NCBI RefSeq assembly: GCF_900156915.1
Contig: NZ_LT732535.1
Span: forward strand, 2,615,211-2,679,210
DNA from: Sediminibacillus massiliensis
GTDB taxonomy: Bacteria > Bacillota > Bacilli > Bacillales > Amphibacillaceae
Length of the DNA stretch: 64,000 nucleotides
Direction of reading: 5' to 3'
Part shown: piece by piece, positions 24,920 to 33,697 of the stretch
Layout of the letters: each line of letters begins with the position of its first letter
How positions within the stretch are numbered: the stretch's first letter is position 1
Program-made: the position numbers and the translations under genes
The notes under the pieces: generated by a model
Told to the model about the DNA's origin: nothing
Seen by the model: the letters and a program-made list of their open reading frames with translations, nothing else
Database searches by the model: none

Positions 24920-26713
24920 TTATGAAAGGACTTCGATCTGTTTAGCAAGTAAGTTACTAAATACACTCCGTTTCTGTTCAGAAAGTTGGTTAAATTCCCC
25001 TTGCTGGACAATCTCTCCCTGATCCAATACAATCACCTGATCCGCATCACGGATAGTAGATAGCCGATGAGCAATTACAATGATGGTCATCTTACCTTTT
25101 AACCGTTCTAATGCTGCTTGAATGTGTGCTTCGTTCTCGGTATCCAAGGCACTTGTTGCTTCATCCAACACCAAAATGGATGGATTTCGTAAAATAGCGC
25201 GCGCTAACACTAATCGTTGCCGCTCACCGCCGGATAACTTAATACCCCTGTCTCCAATTACAGTATCTAATCCATTTGGCAGCTTGTAAACAAAGTCGGC
25301 TGCGGAGGAAAAGCGTAAAGCTTCCCACATTTGTTCTTCGCTTGTGTCAGGCACAACTAATGCCAGGTTTTCCCGGATGGTGGCATTAAATAAGAATGGA
25401 TCCTGTGGTACATAACTTATAGAACGCCTTAAAGCTATTAAGTTATCACTTGTTAACGGTTGATCATCAATTAATACCTGACCTTGCTCTGGCTGATTGA
25501 GTCCCATCAATAGATCGATTAAGGTACTCTTCCCAGCACCCGATTTTCCGACAAACGCTGTCATTTGGTTAGCTGGAATAGCTATGTTAACGTTTTTTAA
25601 TGCGTACATAGGTTCCGCATGATTATAACGAAAAAAAACACCTTTACATCTTATTCCTTCATTTATATGAAGCGGCTTAACTTTTTCCGCACCAAATTCA
25701 AATTCACAAGCGTTTTTACATTCTTCCTGTATAGCTTTAACAGACTTAAATGATGGGATGGTAGTAGCAATTTGTTCAAGAGACGCTTGAATGCCTGCAA
25801 CCCTCGGCCATAATCTTGAAAAGATAACAATTACTAACATTAATTGAGCAGCCTGACTGCTGAATAACTGTATGGCTATAAAAATAAAAGCAGCAATTAA
25901 TACAGAAGAAGCTACTTTGTAGTAAAGTTGGGAAGTGGCTTTTAACTTTGTATATGCCACTTGTTCATCCAGCATTTGTTTTGTCAGAGATCGATACCAA
26001 TTCATCCTTGATGCTTCTAATGTATTACTTTTAATATCTTTAATACCGTTCATTTGGTCAGTGATACCAGCCATATAGGTTTTTCTCAATTCAAAATTCT
26101 TGTTACCAAGTTTCATTGATTTCGTAAGGAACTTCCGGTTAAAAAAGAGAAGAATGAGTCCGCTTAATAATACAAATGTAGTGATATTAGGGGATAAGTA
26201 AAACGCCAGGCCGATTTGTATCACTGTAGAAACAAGAGAAGCTGCAAACTGTAAGAAAGAGTGGGCTCCCATACTGGCACGAGCTACTTCAGTTGTTAGT
26301 AAATTTATTAAATCAGATTTCCTTTTCTTAATGAAAAAACTCCAATTGGAGTGAGTAATTAAACGATACGTCTCTAGCTGTATGTGTCGAAGAAAACCTT
26401 GTTGGATCACTGCGTTTTTAACAGTAATATTACGGTTTAAAATACTTTGGCCAGCTACAATTAAAACATAGATTATCAAAATAATCGATAAACTCACTAA
26501 GGAAGGCATTTGCTGAAAGAAGTCTAAAAAGCTTAAGGCTGCTATCTCACTGGATTCTAAATCCACTATACCACTTATACTAATCATTGGTACTAGCAAT
26601 AGAACGCCAATCCCCTCTAACAATCCAATCCCAATCATGGCAAATAGGTTTATATAAAGAATTTTCCCAGCATAACGATTAATTTGTTTCACAAAATACA
26701 ACAAGTCTTTCAT
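24920..26713 (-). CDS. ABC exporter of the lasso-peptide cluster
   Basis: A 597-residue half-transporter with six N-terminal membrane segments and a C-terminal ATPase: Walker A GKSGAGKST, LSGGERQR and ILVLDEATSALD. It corresponds to the D protein of lasso clusters and should export the mature, possibly phosphorylated, lasso peptide, also giving self-protection. ATG follows GGGGATAGACA. It is the last gene of the lasso operon, 11 bases after the nucleotidyltransferase gene. I saw no clear terminator after it, so read-through into the second module is possible. Confidence 0.9.
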   Translation of the reverse strand: MKDLLYFVKQINRYAGKILYINLFAMIGIGLLEGIGVLLLVPMISISGIVDLESSEIAALSFLDFFQQMPSLVSLSIILIIYVLIVAGQSILNRNITVKNAVIQQGFLRHIQLETYRLITHSNWSFFIKKRKSDLINLLTTEVARASMGAHSFLQFAASLVSTVIQIGLAFYLSPNITTFVLLSGLILLFFNRKFLTKSMKLGNKNFELRKTYMAGITDQMNGIKDIKSNTLEASRMNWYRSLTKQMLDEQVAYTKLKATSQLYYKVASSVLIAAFIFIAIQLFSSQAAQLMLVIVIFSRLWPRVAGIQASLEQIATTIPSFKSVKAIQEECKNACEFEFGAEKVKPLHINEGIRCKGVFFRYNHAEPMYALKNVNIAIPANQMTAFVGKSGAGKSTLIDLLMGLNQPEQGQVLIDDQPLTSDNLIALRRSISYVPQDPFLFNATIRENLALVVPDTSEEQMWEALRFSSAADFVYKLPNGLDTVIGDRGIKLSGGERQRLVLARAILRNPSILVLDEATSALDTENEAHIQAALERLKGKMTIIVIAHRLSTIRDADQVIVLDQGEIVQQGEFNQLSEQKRSVFSNLLAKQIEVLS

Positions 26714-26724
26714 TGTCTATCCCC

Positions 26725-27900
26725 CTAGGATAAAGCTTGTTTCCTCGTCTTTCTCCAAGCCCATAAGAAGGGACGTAGCGGAAAGTAAAGGAAATGAAGT
26801 TTCTTTGGCAATGGCAGCGTATCAGCATCTTCTGGATAAGGAAATAGAAAACTTAAAATGAAAAATATTTTTTGCCTTACAGACATTAAGGCGAATAAAT
26901 GCTGTTTATGATAGTTAGATACTTTTTCCGGAAGGGGTTCTGTATGTAAATTAATCATTGTCTCTAAATAAAAAACAGCCTCCTGAGCTAGCTTTTGAGA
27001 ATACTTATTTTGTAATAGATCACGCACCTCCTTACTGACCTTTGTATTTAGCAAATCATTTGCCAAAATAACCGCTTGTCCTCCTGTTTGAAGATAACCA
27101 TATCTTTTTATCAAATTACAAGTCTTTTTCCAGTCAAGCCCTTGCTGTACCAAACGATCAATATCTAACAGCCATCGAAGACGTGACCATCCATGCCGGG
27201 CACCATGAGAAACCAGCAATAAAAATAAGTCTTCTTTTCCTAGCAAATAAACAGGATAACTAGTAAGGTTACATTTACTTTTCCGCTCCCACAACTGTCG
27301 AAAGGATGGTTCTAAGCTTGGACCAGGATTCAACCTCCAGTGTATTTCCAACTTCATTCTTTTTTTAGGATGGATATAGGTAACATGATGATGCCGCCAT
27401 TTCCAGTCATTCAATACAGTTTGAATGTAATCATCTTTTTCATATCCCAAATCTGTTAATAACCGATCTGCCTTTTCCAGCTGATCAATCGGAATAAGCA
27501 GGTCCAAATCACTTGATGTTCGGAGAGATACATCTCCATATAACTCATGTGCAAGCATAGGTCCTTTGAGGAAAATAGTGAGGATGTCGGCTTTACTAAA
27601 CAACTTACTTATCTGTTCCATTTCTGCACTAAGCTGCAGCATTTGAAAGGTATTCCTTTTATATTGCTGTTCGATGCTTTTCATTACATATTCAGGTATA
27701 ATTCCCTTTTTGAGTCGCTTCAATCTTCTATAAAGAGTGGGATAAAGTCGATGGTGATTCACTTGTTCGATAAATAAATCCCAGTTAATATCTGTAAGTA
27801 TTCGAGAATCTAGATGATCTTTCTTATCCTTTATAATGTTTATGATTAACATTAATTCTTTTGGTATGTCGGCTTTATCCAGATGAAAAGTAGTCTCCAT
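26725..27900 (-). CDS. Nucleotidyltransferase family protein of the lasso cluster
   Basis: A protein of about 391 residues of the nucleotidyltransferase family common in Bacillales lasso clusters. The signature is GDVSLRTSSDLDLLI, and VTYIHPKKRMKLEIHWRL carries the third acidic/basic strand. I place the start at ATG 27900 because AAAGGAG precedes it; the frame to 27921 overlaps the end of the protease gene. It is a paralogue of the protein at 20103-21227. Its activity has not been shown for the family as far as I know; transfer of a nucleotide to the peptide is a guess. Confidence 0.78.
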   Translation of the reverse strand: METTFHLDKADIPKELMLIINIIKDKKDHLDSRILTDINWDLFIEQVNHHRLYPTLYRRLKRLKKGIIPEYVMKSIEQQYKRNTFQMLQLSAEMEQISKLFSKADILTIFLKGPMLAHELYGDVSLRTSSDLDLLIPIDQLEKADRLLTDLGYEKDDYIQTVLNDWKWRHHHVTYIHPKKRMKLEIHWRLNPGPSLEPSFRQLWERKSKCNLTSYPVYLLGKEDLFLLLVSHGARHGWSRLRWLLDIDRLVQQGLDWKKTCNLIKRYGYLQTGGQAVILANDLLNTKVSKEVRDLLQNKYSQKLAQEAVFYLETMINLHTEPLPEKVSNYHKQHLFALMSVRQKIFFILSFLFPYPEDADTLPLPKKLHFLYFPLRPFLWAWRKTRKQALS

Positions 27901-27911
27901 TGTTCTCTCCT

Positions 27912-28358
27912 TTATATCCATACTTTCTTAGCGAATTTATTTACAATAGTAAACCGCTCCCTGCCTTCATAACCAGTCACAAAAAATGAACCGCTTCGCA
28001 ACCAGGCATGTGCAATTAATTTTCCTGATTCATCCTTAGCCGTCCCTAAATAAAGAGTACTTTCTATTTTACGCTTCTCCAGCATTTTCATAGCGGCAAT
28101 AGCTTTAACAAGACATTGGCTCTCCCAAAAAGTATAGCGACTCATCAGATTGACCGCTTGAGAAACATTCTTTATTAATTTTTCATTCGATATATCGATT
28201 TCAAAAGAAGTCTCTTGCATTTGCATCCCTAAAGAAGGAGCAACCTTTGAAAACGAAACACATTTTAATATTCTTGCCCACGCTAAGTAAACATAAGATT
28301 CTATTAATAGCAGTTTAAACTCATTGTTCGTCTGCAAAAAAAGTTTTACCTTCTGCAT
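27912..28358 (-). CDS. Lasso peptide leader protease, B2 type
   Basis: A 148-residue transglutaminase-like cysteine protease (lasso B2 protein) that cleaves the leader when the B1 recognition protein delivers it. The nucleophile is Cys82 in WESQCLVKAIAA and the histidine is His117 in IAHAWLRSG. The acidic stretch KDESGK precedes it. Start ATG 28358 follows AAGGAAGGAATTAAG; the frame extending to 28445 lies inside the B1 gene and has no ribosome site. The length is normal for split B proteins. This gene occurs only in the first module. Confidence 0.88.
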   Translation of the reverse strand: MQKVKLFLQTNNEFKLLLIESYVYLAWARILKCVSFSKVAPSLGMQMQETSFEIDISNEKLIKNVSQAVNLMSRYTFWESQCLVKAIAAMKMLEKRKIESTLYLGTAKDESGKLIAHAWLRSGSFFVTGYEGRERFTIVNKFAKKVWI

Positions 28359-28375
28359 TAGACTTAATTCCTTCC

Positions 28376-28669
28376 TTATGACTTCACTTGAACTAATCCT
28401 TCCCCTGCTAATGAACATAAAAAAGCTGTTACATGATTGCGGCATTCGTTTTTTTCGACTTCATATTGATCTATGAGTGAATCCACTAACGAATGAACAG
28501 ATACAGGCTCTTTTATCCGCTCCCAAATCTCTCCACCAATTTCCCCAAGATTATAGTATTTACCATTACTGATACTTAACATAACTTTCTCTCCACCCAT
28601 GTCACTCACGATATTACCTTCTGTTTGGACAACAACGTTATCAAGTTCAATAACTTGCTGATTAATCAT
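28376..28669 (-). CDS. Lasso peptide recognition protein, B1/PqqD type
   Basis: A 97-residue stand-alone RiPP recognition element. The PqqD-type winged helix shows MLSISNGKYYNLGEIGGEIWERI, then VHSLVDSLIDQYEV and a last helix HVTAFLCSLAGEGLVQV. It binds the precursor leader (WKKPELEVL) and passes it to the B2 protease. It overlaps the kinase gene by 8 bases and is followed at once by B2, the usual K-B1-B2 order of paeninodin-type clusters. Confidence 0.9.
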   Translation of the reverse strand: MINQQVIELDNVVVQTEGNIVSDMGGEKVMLSISNGKYYNLGEIGGEIWERIKEPVSVHSLVDSLIDQYEVEKNECRNHVTAFLCSLAGEGLVQVKS

Positions 28670-29600
28670 GGACTAGTTCCTCCTTCTTGATAGTGGTTAG
28701 AATGACTTCTGTTAATTCCTCGGCAGTAAAACGTGTTATCGGACGTTCTAATCTGGATAAAACACAATTGTGAGCAATTTTGGTAGTAATATCAAAATGC
28801 CATTGCAGTAAACCTGCAGGATTAATGAAAAAGTTCCGATACGTATGCGCAAATAAGATACGCAATTTTAGAAGGCTAGGAATAGGCTGCATTTTAATTT
28901 CTAAGTGATCTGTTTTTATCAGTTCAATGATTCCTTCAAGAGGCAATGCTTCTTGAGCAAACTGATTGGTGACAGGAACGATATACTTGGTGTCTCTTTT
29001 AATAATTGAACGGAACTTGCTTGTATCCACTCCGAAACTATCCAAGCTTTCCCTCCATAATTTCTGTTGTGGATAAGCTGGTATTATATACGGTATGCCT
29101 TTATTATCTAATCTAATGGGAACTATATCGTCACTTAACAACTGATAGCCATTTTTCAAAAATGCTGCAGCAAGTGTAGACTTTCCAGCTCCAGACTCTC
29201 CTATAATCGCATAAGCTTTTCCATTTATAGCCAAAGCACTGCCATGCAATGGAAGAATCTTTCTTTGTATTAATAAAGCGCCCATGCAAGTTCCCAATAA
29301 ATAAAGACGTATTTGATCTTCGTGGCTTCCTTTTATAGGCGATATGGAGATGCATTTTCCGTTATTAACTTTAAATATCGCTACTTCAGGTACTAGGAAA
29401 ATACAGAGATTTGGTTCCACATAAAAGTATCGATTTGGTTCAGAATAAGCAGCCCATAAATCTAACAAATCCTCTATAACTATTGTGACGTCTACTCTTT
29501 CTTCTACAGGACTAACCTTAAATAATTCTGGCATTTCGATTTCACTAAGAAAATGCAGACCAAACGCCTTATACAAAGCTTTATTTTCTTTAATTATCAT
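28662..29600 (-). CDS. HPr kinase-like lasso precursor kinase
   Basis: A protein of about 312 residues of the HPr kinase-like family that phosphorylates the C-terminal serine of paeninodin-type precursors. The P-loop is AIIGESGAGKSTLAAAF, followed by LLSDDIVPI with the catalytic acidic pair. Start ATG 29600 follows CAGGAGGAAAAT; the frame to 29645 has no ribosome site. The nearby precursor ends in Ser, the expected target. This makes the product a candidate phosphorylated lasso peptide. Confidence 0.85.
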   Translation of the reverse strand: MIIKENKALYKAFGLHFLSEIEMPELFKVSPVEERVDVTIVIEDLLDLWAAYSEPNRYFYVEPNLCIFLVPEVAIFKVNNGKCISISPIKGSHEDQIRLYLLGTCMGALLIQRKILPLHGSALAINGKAYAIIGESGAGKSTLAAAFLKNGYQLLSDDIVPIRLDNKGIPYIIPAYPQQKLWRESLDSFGVDTSKFRSIIKRDTKYIVPVTNQFAQEALPLEGIIELIKTDHLEIKMQPIPSLLKLRILFAHTYRNFFINPAGLLQWHFDITTKIAHNCVLSRLERPITRFTAEELTEVILTTIKKEELVHD

Positions 29601-29682
29601 ATTTTCCTCCTGTACGTTAGAAGAGATAACAACCACTATGTTCAAACTAAAAATTAATCAATGGCTTTCAACTAAATTGTTT

Positions 29683-29706
29683 CCCCTCATATTTAAATAT
29701 GAGGGG
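29683..29706. promoter_or_regulatory. Perfect 24-base palindrome after the lasso precursor gene
   Basis: CCCCTCATATTTAAATATGAGGGG lies between the precursor and kinase genes. The 12-base arms are perfect but no T-run follows on the minus strand, so it is more likely an mRNA stabiliser or partial block than a full terminator. It would raise precursor over enzyme levels. Confidence 0.6.
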
Positions 29707-29728
29707 TAGGTATTTATTTACAATTGCT

Positions 29729-29863
29729 TTATGATTCATGATGAGGTCCATAAGCAGGTTCACCATTGTAGGCTTCATCATGATATCCTTCATATCCTGA
29801 TGCCATAGTCATCTCGATTTTAAGAACTTCTAACTCAGGCTTTTTCCACGTTTGTTTCATCAT
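29729..29863 (-). CDS. Paeninodin-family lasso peptide precursor, 44 residues
   Basis: A very short gene encoding MMKQTWKKPELEVLKIEM, then TM, then a 24-residue core. The leader has the W/Y-x2-P-x-L recognition motif and the Thr at -2 that lasso maturation needs. The core begins ASGYEGYHD: Ala1 and Asp9 are placed for a nine-membered macrolactam ring, as in paeninodin. The tail is EAYNGEPAYGPHHES and ends in Ser, the site phosphorylated in paeninodin. AAAGGGGGTGAT stands before the double ATG. It sits 11 bases after the cyclase gene and before the kinase. All features expected of the family are present. Confidence 0.93.
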   Translation of the reverse strand: MMKQTWKKPELEVLKIEMTMASGYEGYHDEAYNGEPAYGPHHES

Positions 29864-29874
29864 ATCACCCCCTT

Positions 29875-31812
29875 TCAATTAAACTTTTTCAAAAAGCGAT
29901 AAACTATTAAGCTCCTAAGAGCAATTCTGTAATCTGGATTAATTGCATGTTCTGTTTCAGGCCCTTCTTTAACCTTATTAATAGCAGTTTCTACTACTGA
30001 TTCATTTAAATAGTTAAATACTTCTTTATCAGCCCTTAGCTCTTCCAATTCTTCTACAAATAAATCCCAATTAGGAATCATTCGATGAACCCAATCGACT
30101 CCTTGAACACCACGGTATTTTAAATTTAATCTCACTTTGTCTGGTAATAAATTCTTGGTCGCCCGTCGAATCAAAGAACGATCCATCCCATTTTGAACAT
30201 ATTGTTCTTCGGGAAGAGATAGGCAGAAACGAATTAACCTAAGGTCATTTGTTGGATCCCTTTTCCATAATGAGTATTTTAAAGATAATTTAGTTCCAAG
30301 TGTATTAGTTGCATTCCAGTGAAACAACTCATGAAAATGTCGCTTTCTTTCTTTAAAAATATTAGGTAAAGTGGAACTTTGCTCATTAATTCCATGTGTT
30401 TTAAGTTTTTTATAAACTTCCGTCTTTGCCGCTAGCTCTTTACTTATCATTGTTTTTGATTGATACTTTTTAAAAGTTGGGAGAATTTGATTAACAATAG
30501 GAAACGCCATTTTTCCAACATACTGTATAGTTTTAGTTTTACTCACATCCATGTTTTGGCTATAATAATCTAATTCCTGAAAAAAGCGGATCCATTTAAT
30601 TCTCTTCAGCAAAAGAGCATAATATTCCATTGCCGAGCCCCATGAGATTGTTAAGTTTCCCCTTCCTCCATTTAAAAGCACACCTAAATCTTCCTTATAA
30701 GCTTTTTCAAAGATCCCCTTTAGCCAAATTGAGTTCTCAATAAACTTGTATGGTGTTTCTAAAGTATTAAGGAAAAAATCAACCTCTGAAAGAGGACTAA
30801 CCCCCTTAAAGTCCATAAAATGGTGATTCAAACCGCCAACATATTGGACAGTCTCATTAATAAAGGAGCTTTCATTTGCCACCCTATATTTTGGTGTAAA
30901 GTCGATAAAATCTTTTGGAGGAATATAGCTAAAGGTATATAAGGAATCATTTTTTGTTTGTAAGATCCTAGAGGCAAAACCAACAACCGCTCCTGAATCA
31001 AGCCCTCCACTTAGATGGGAACCGACTTGCCGATTACAGCGAAGTCTAGATCTTACCGCCTCTTGGAATACCTGCTGAAATGCTTCCTCATATTCCCTAT
31101 TGTCTTTAAGCTTTAATTTCTTTCCAGAAGTTATCGTACAATACCTTGAAAGCTTGACTCCTTTATCGTTTATTGAAATAGAATGAGAAGGTGGAATTTG
31201 TTTAATATCTTGATATGCTGTTATATTAGTATCTACGGTTTCTATTACACTAGAAATAGCTAAAAACTCTGCAAGCCATTGTTCATTTAGCTTTTTCTTT
31301 ATGTAGGGAAGAGTAAAAAGAGGTTCCATTATCGTACAAAAAGCAAACTGTTTTTGATTATGATAGTAGTAGAGCGTTCTCCCACCTGAAAAATCCCTAG
31401 CTCCAAATAGCTTTCCATTCCTCTGATCCCATATCATAAACGCAAAATCACCAATTAAGTATTTCGGCGCGTCTTCTCCCCATTTAAAGTAAGCAAGCAA
31501 AATTAACTGGCTATCAGGTACAAAGCGTTGTCTAGATTTATCTATTTGCAATTTTTCAAATAACTCTTCACGGTTATCTATGATCGCATCGGCAGTAATC
31601 GACAACTTTCTCTCAGAGTCATAATAAGGTAAAAGCTCACCCACAGATTCAGGAGTGATCCACTGGGCATGGCAGCCTAAGAAAGTATTTTGCTGATGCC
31701 ATACCTGTACATCATTTGCTGGATATCTTTGCAAGCTATTCATCATGTTTGCGATGTGGTCATCAGATATTTGTTCATTATTTAATTGATAAATACCAGC
31801 AATTGCACTCAT
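29875..31812 (-). CDS. Lasso peptide cyclase, asparagine synthetase-like C protein
   Basis: A 645-residue asparagine synthetase homologue that adenylates the ring acid (Asp9) and closes the macrolactam. The N-terminal Ntn domain starts MSAIAGIYQ, without the Cys after Met needed for glutaminase activity, which is normal for lasso cyclases. The ATP pyrophosphatase motif is LSGGLDSGAVVG. It is the first gene of the lasso operon. A promoter TTGAGA, 18 bases, TAATAT can be drawn, with a SinR-like box across the -35. No second cyclase exists in the window, so the downstream module must use other chemistry or borrow this enzyme. Confidence 0.92.
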   Translation of the reverse strand: MSAIAGIYQLNNEQISDDHIANMMNSLQRYPANDVQVWHQQNTFLGCHAQWITPESVGELLPYYDSERKLSITADAIIDNREELFEKLQIDKSRQRFVPDSQLILLAYFKWGEDAPKYLIGDFAFMIWDQRNGKLFGARDFSGGRTLYYYHNQKQFAFCTIMEPLFTLPYIKKKLNEQWLAEFLAISSVIETVDTNITAYQDIKQIPPSHSISINDKGVKLSRYCTITSGKKLKLKDNREYEEAFQQVFQEAVRSRLRCNRQVGSHLSGGLDSGAVVGFASRILQTKNDSLYTFSYIPPKDFIDFTPKYRVANESSFINETVQYVGGLNHHFMDFKGVSPLSEVDFFLNTLETPYKFIENSIWLKGIFEKAYKEDLGVLLNGGRGNLTISWGSAMEYYALLLKRIKWIRFFQELDYYSQNMDVSKTKTIQYVGKMAFPIVNQILPTFKKYQSKTMISKELAAKTEVYKKLKTHGINEQSSTLPNIFKERKRHFHELFHWNATNTLGTKLSLKYSLWKRDPTNDLRLIRFCLSLPEEQYVQNGMDRSLIRRATKNLLPDKVRLNLKYRGVQGVDWVHRMIPNWDLFVEELEELRADKEVFNYLNESVVETAINKVKEGPETEHAINPDYRIALRSLIVYRFLKKFN

Positions 31813-31854
31813 GGATTTCTCTCCAATACAAAATATTACAATTCTCTAACACAT

Positions 31855-31870
31855 ATTCTCAATAAAGAAC
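31855..31870. promoter_or_regulatory. SinR-like box across the lasso promoter
   Basis: ATTCTCAATAAAGAAC matches the eps palindrome at 13 of 16 positions. On the minus strand it covers the -35 hexamer TTGAGA of the suggested cyclase promoter, 43 bases before the start codon, where a repressor would block RNA polymerase. Confidence 0.5.
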
Positions 31871-31937
31871 TATACAACAAAATAAAATAGCTGATAAACA
31901 GCTAAAATAAAATAAACCTATATATGTCTGTAATTCC

Positions 31938-31953
31938 GTTCCTTATAAAGAAC
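31938..31953. promoter_or_regulatory. SinR-like operator upstream of the lasso operon
   Basis: GTTCCTTATAAAGAAC differs from the perfect eps palindrome at one position. It lies 126 bases before the cyclase start and 68 bases from the box at 31855. Two spaced boxes are common at SinR-controlled promoters. Between them a 5-base hairpin (31889-31905) with a T-rich tail may end the acyltransferase transcript. Confidence 0.62.
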
Positions 31954-32030
31954 ATTACTATAACTTTGTGTTAATTGCAATACTTATTTATTGTAATTAA
32001 CTAAGGAACTATTGTTACAAGCAATTATCT

Positions 32031-33113
32031 CTATCTTACTGCTTGACGTTTTAAACTAATTAATTTCTTATCCGTATCTATAAACCTCAAAATAGGATTA
32101 TAAATAAACTTTATAAGATAAGAAGTAACAATACACAAGATAAGCAGCCAGATAAATATTAATATTGGGTACTTAGGAGCAAAAGTTAATCCTGGAAAAA
32201 GGGTTAAATAAAAAAACATATGAGTTAACCATATGTTCGTTGAATGTTCAGCAAATATGTTAAGTATCTTTTTCACCCAGTTACTTTTATCGATAAATAT
32301 AAAAAAGCAAATAAATGATATGCCTGTTAAAGGGGCTATGCTAGTTGACTCAAAAATAGAATGTATGACAAGCAGAATAAGGATACCTAAATAGCAGATA
32401 AAGTTCCTAAACTTTACTTCATAAAAGTTTTTATGAAGATAGGTGAAAATTTTCTTCTTTGCAAATAATGCACCAACAATAAAAGAAAATAGTGAAGTCC
32501 CCGTTAATACTGCAGTTCTAGTAATTGCAGCTAAGAAACCATGGTCTCCGATTTCAAAAATATCTTTATAAAATTGTAAGTAACTGATGGAGTAAATAAC
32601 ACCTATAAAAAATAAGGACAAAATAGAGTTATTATTCTTCACCAATTTCATTAAAATAGGAGAAAGAATCACCAATATAATGTAGATTTGTAAAAACCAC
32701 CATGCACCATTATAAGAATTAGATAAAACAAAAAAATTTAATAAAAACTCTTTAACTGATCCTGGCATCATATATTCTTTCCCTATAAAAAAACTAATAA
32801 TTATAAACATAATTAATACAATCCAATAATTGATAAGCAGCTTCATTATTCGCTTAGTATTTTTCTTTATTCTATTTATTATGTTATTTTCACTATTTAT
32901 AGCAATATAAAAAGCGTATCCACTAGCAAACAAATATATAGGCCTACAAGCATCACCAAAATGTCCAATATAATATACTAACGGAACATCCCCTATTAAA
33001 ATAAAAGTTTCATATAATCCATTTATTTCTTTTCGTGTGAATAGATGGAGCATGACCATAAATATAATACCTACACCTTTAAGAATTCGTGTATCATTTC
33101 TTGAAAGTTCCAT
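32031..33113 (-). CDS. Acyltransferase 3 family membrane protein
   Basis: A polytopic membrane protein of about 360 residues of the acyltransferase-3 (OafA/YrhL, NolL/WecH-like) family, which O-acetylates surface sugars. About ten hydrophobic segments are visible. Near the N-terminus the family has a conserved His in an HLFTR-type motif; here it is GIIFMVMLHLFTRKE, followed by RPIYLFASGYAFYI. Start ATG 33113 follows GGAAGGAG; the frame to 33128 is less likely. It lies between the exopolysaccharide terminators and the lasso operon, so it may decorate the polysaccharide. High A+T content is shared with the glycosyltransferase block. Confidence 0.78.
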   Translation of the reverse strand: MELSRNDTRILKGVGIIFMVMLHLFTRKEINGLYETFILIGDVPLVYYIGHFGDACRPIYLFASGYAFYIAINSENNIINRIKKNTKRIMKLLINYWIVLIMFIIISFFIGKEYMMPGSVKEFLLNFFVLSNSYNGAWWFLQIYIILVILSPILMKLVKNNNSILSLFFIGVIYSISYLQFYKDIFEIGDHGFLAAITRTAVLTGTSLFSFIVGALFAKKKIFTYLHKNFYEVKFRNFICYLGILILLVIHSIFESTSIAPLTGISFICFFIFIDKSNWVKKILNIFAEHSTNIWLTHMFFYLTLFPGLTFAPKYPILIFIWLLILCIVTSYLIKFIYNPILRFIDTDKKLISLKRQAVR

Positions 33114-33623
33114 AGTTTCTCCTTCCAACCAATAGAGTTACTTGGTTAATTTATTTAAATTTTTTTTAATCTAACCTAAACAAGTATTCTTATATCTTTC
33201 CTTTTTATAGCATGTAGATATATGATAAAAGTAGATAATGCTACCTTTAATTTTTTATTGCCCCTAGCTCATTTTTACCACGTAAACCCCTTAATTTTTT
33301 ATTTTTGATTCACTAGGGTTTCAATCGCATTACCTTTTTTTGGTATTTAATACAAACCAATAACTCTCAATGAGTCCAATGATTCTATCCGTCTATTACT
33401 TTTCAAAGAAAGACCTAAAGACCTCCTCCTTTAGTAAAAACAATTTTTAAAAATAAAAATCTATTAAACCACTGGTAACTATGGTTTTCACCAGTTAATA
33501 GAATAACTCCTGTTTTTAAATTGGACTTTTGAGGATAGGAATTTTAATTATTTTTCTGTTGATCGTATTATAGAGTATTAAGATAGACAGTAGTAACCCC
33601 CGAGATATGTAGGATTAATCTAT
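33114..33623. other. Intergenic stretch without a gene
   Basis: About 500 A+T-rich bases between the acyltransferase start and the terminators of the polysaccharide operon. I find no credible gene. A hairpin-forming sequence (CTATTAA...CTGGT at 33461-33476 with ACCAGTTAATAG at 33490-33501) is present; its role is unknown. The acyltransferase promoter must be in the right-hand part of this stretch as drawn on the minus strand, but no hexamer pair stands out. Confidence 0.5.
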
Positions 33624-33656
33624 AAAAAAAGGCTGCCGAGATCTTCTCGCCAGCCT
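33624..33656 (-). terminator. Second of two tandem terminators after the polysaccharide operon
   Basis: AGGCTG-C-CGAGA and TCTCG-C-CAGCCT pair with one mismatch around a 3-base loop, and a run of seven T follows on the minus strand. Together with the hairpin at 33658-33686 it ends the exopolysaccharide transcript firmly. Confidence 0.85.
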
Positions 33657-33657
33657 G

Positions 33658-33686
33658 TAAAAAACGCTGATAACAGCGTTTTTTTA
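33658..33686. terminator. First tandem terminator, bidirectional
   Basis: AAACGCTG and CAGCGTTT pair around a 4-base loop with A- and T-runs on both sides, so it can work on either strand. It begins about 12 bases after the flippase stop codon. Confidence 0.85.
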
Positions 33687-33697
33687 TTTTCTTAGTT

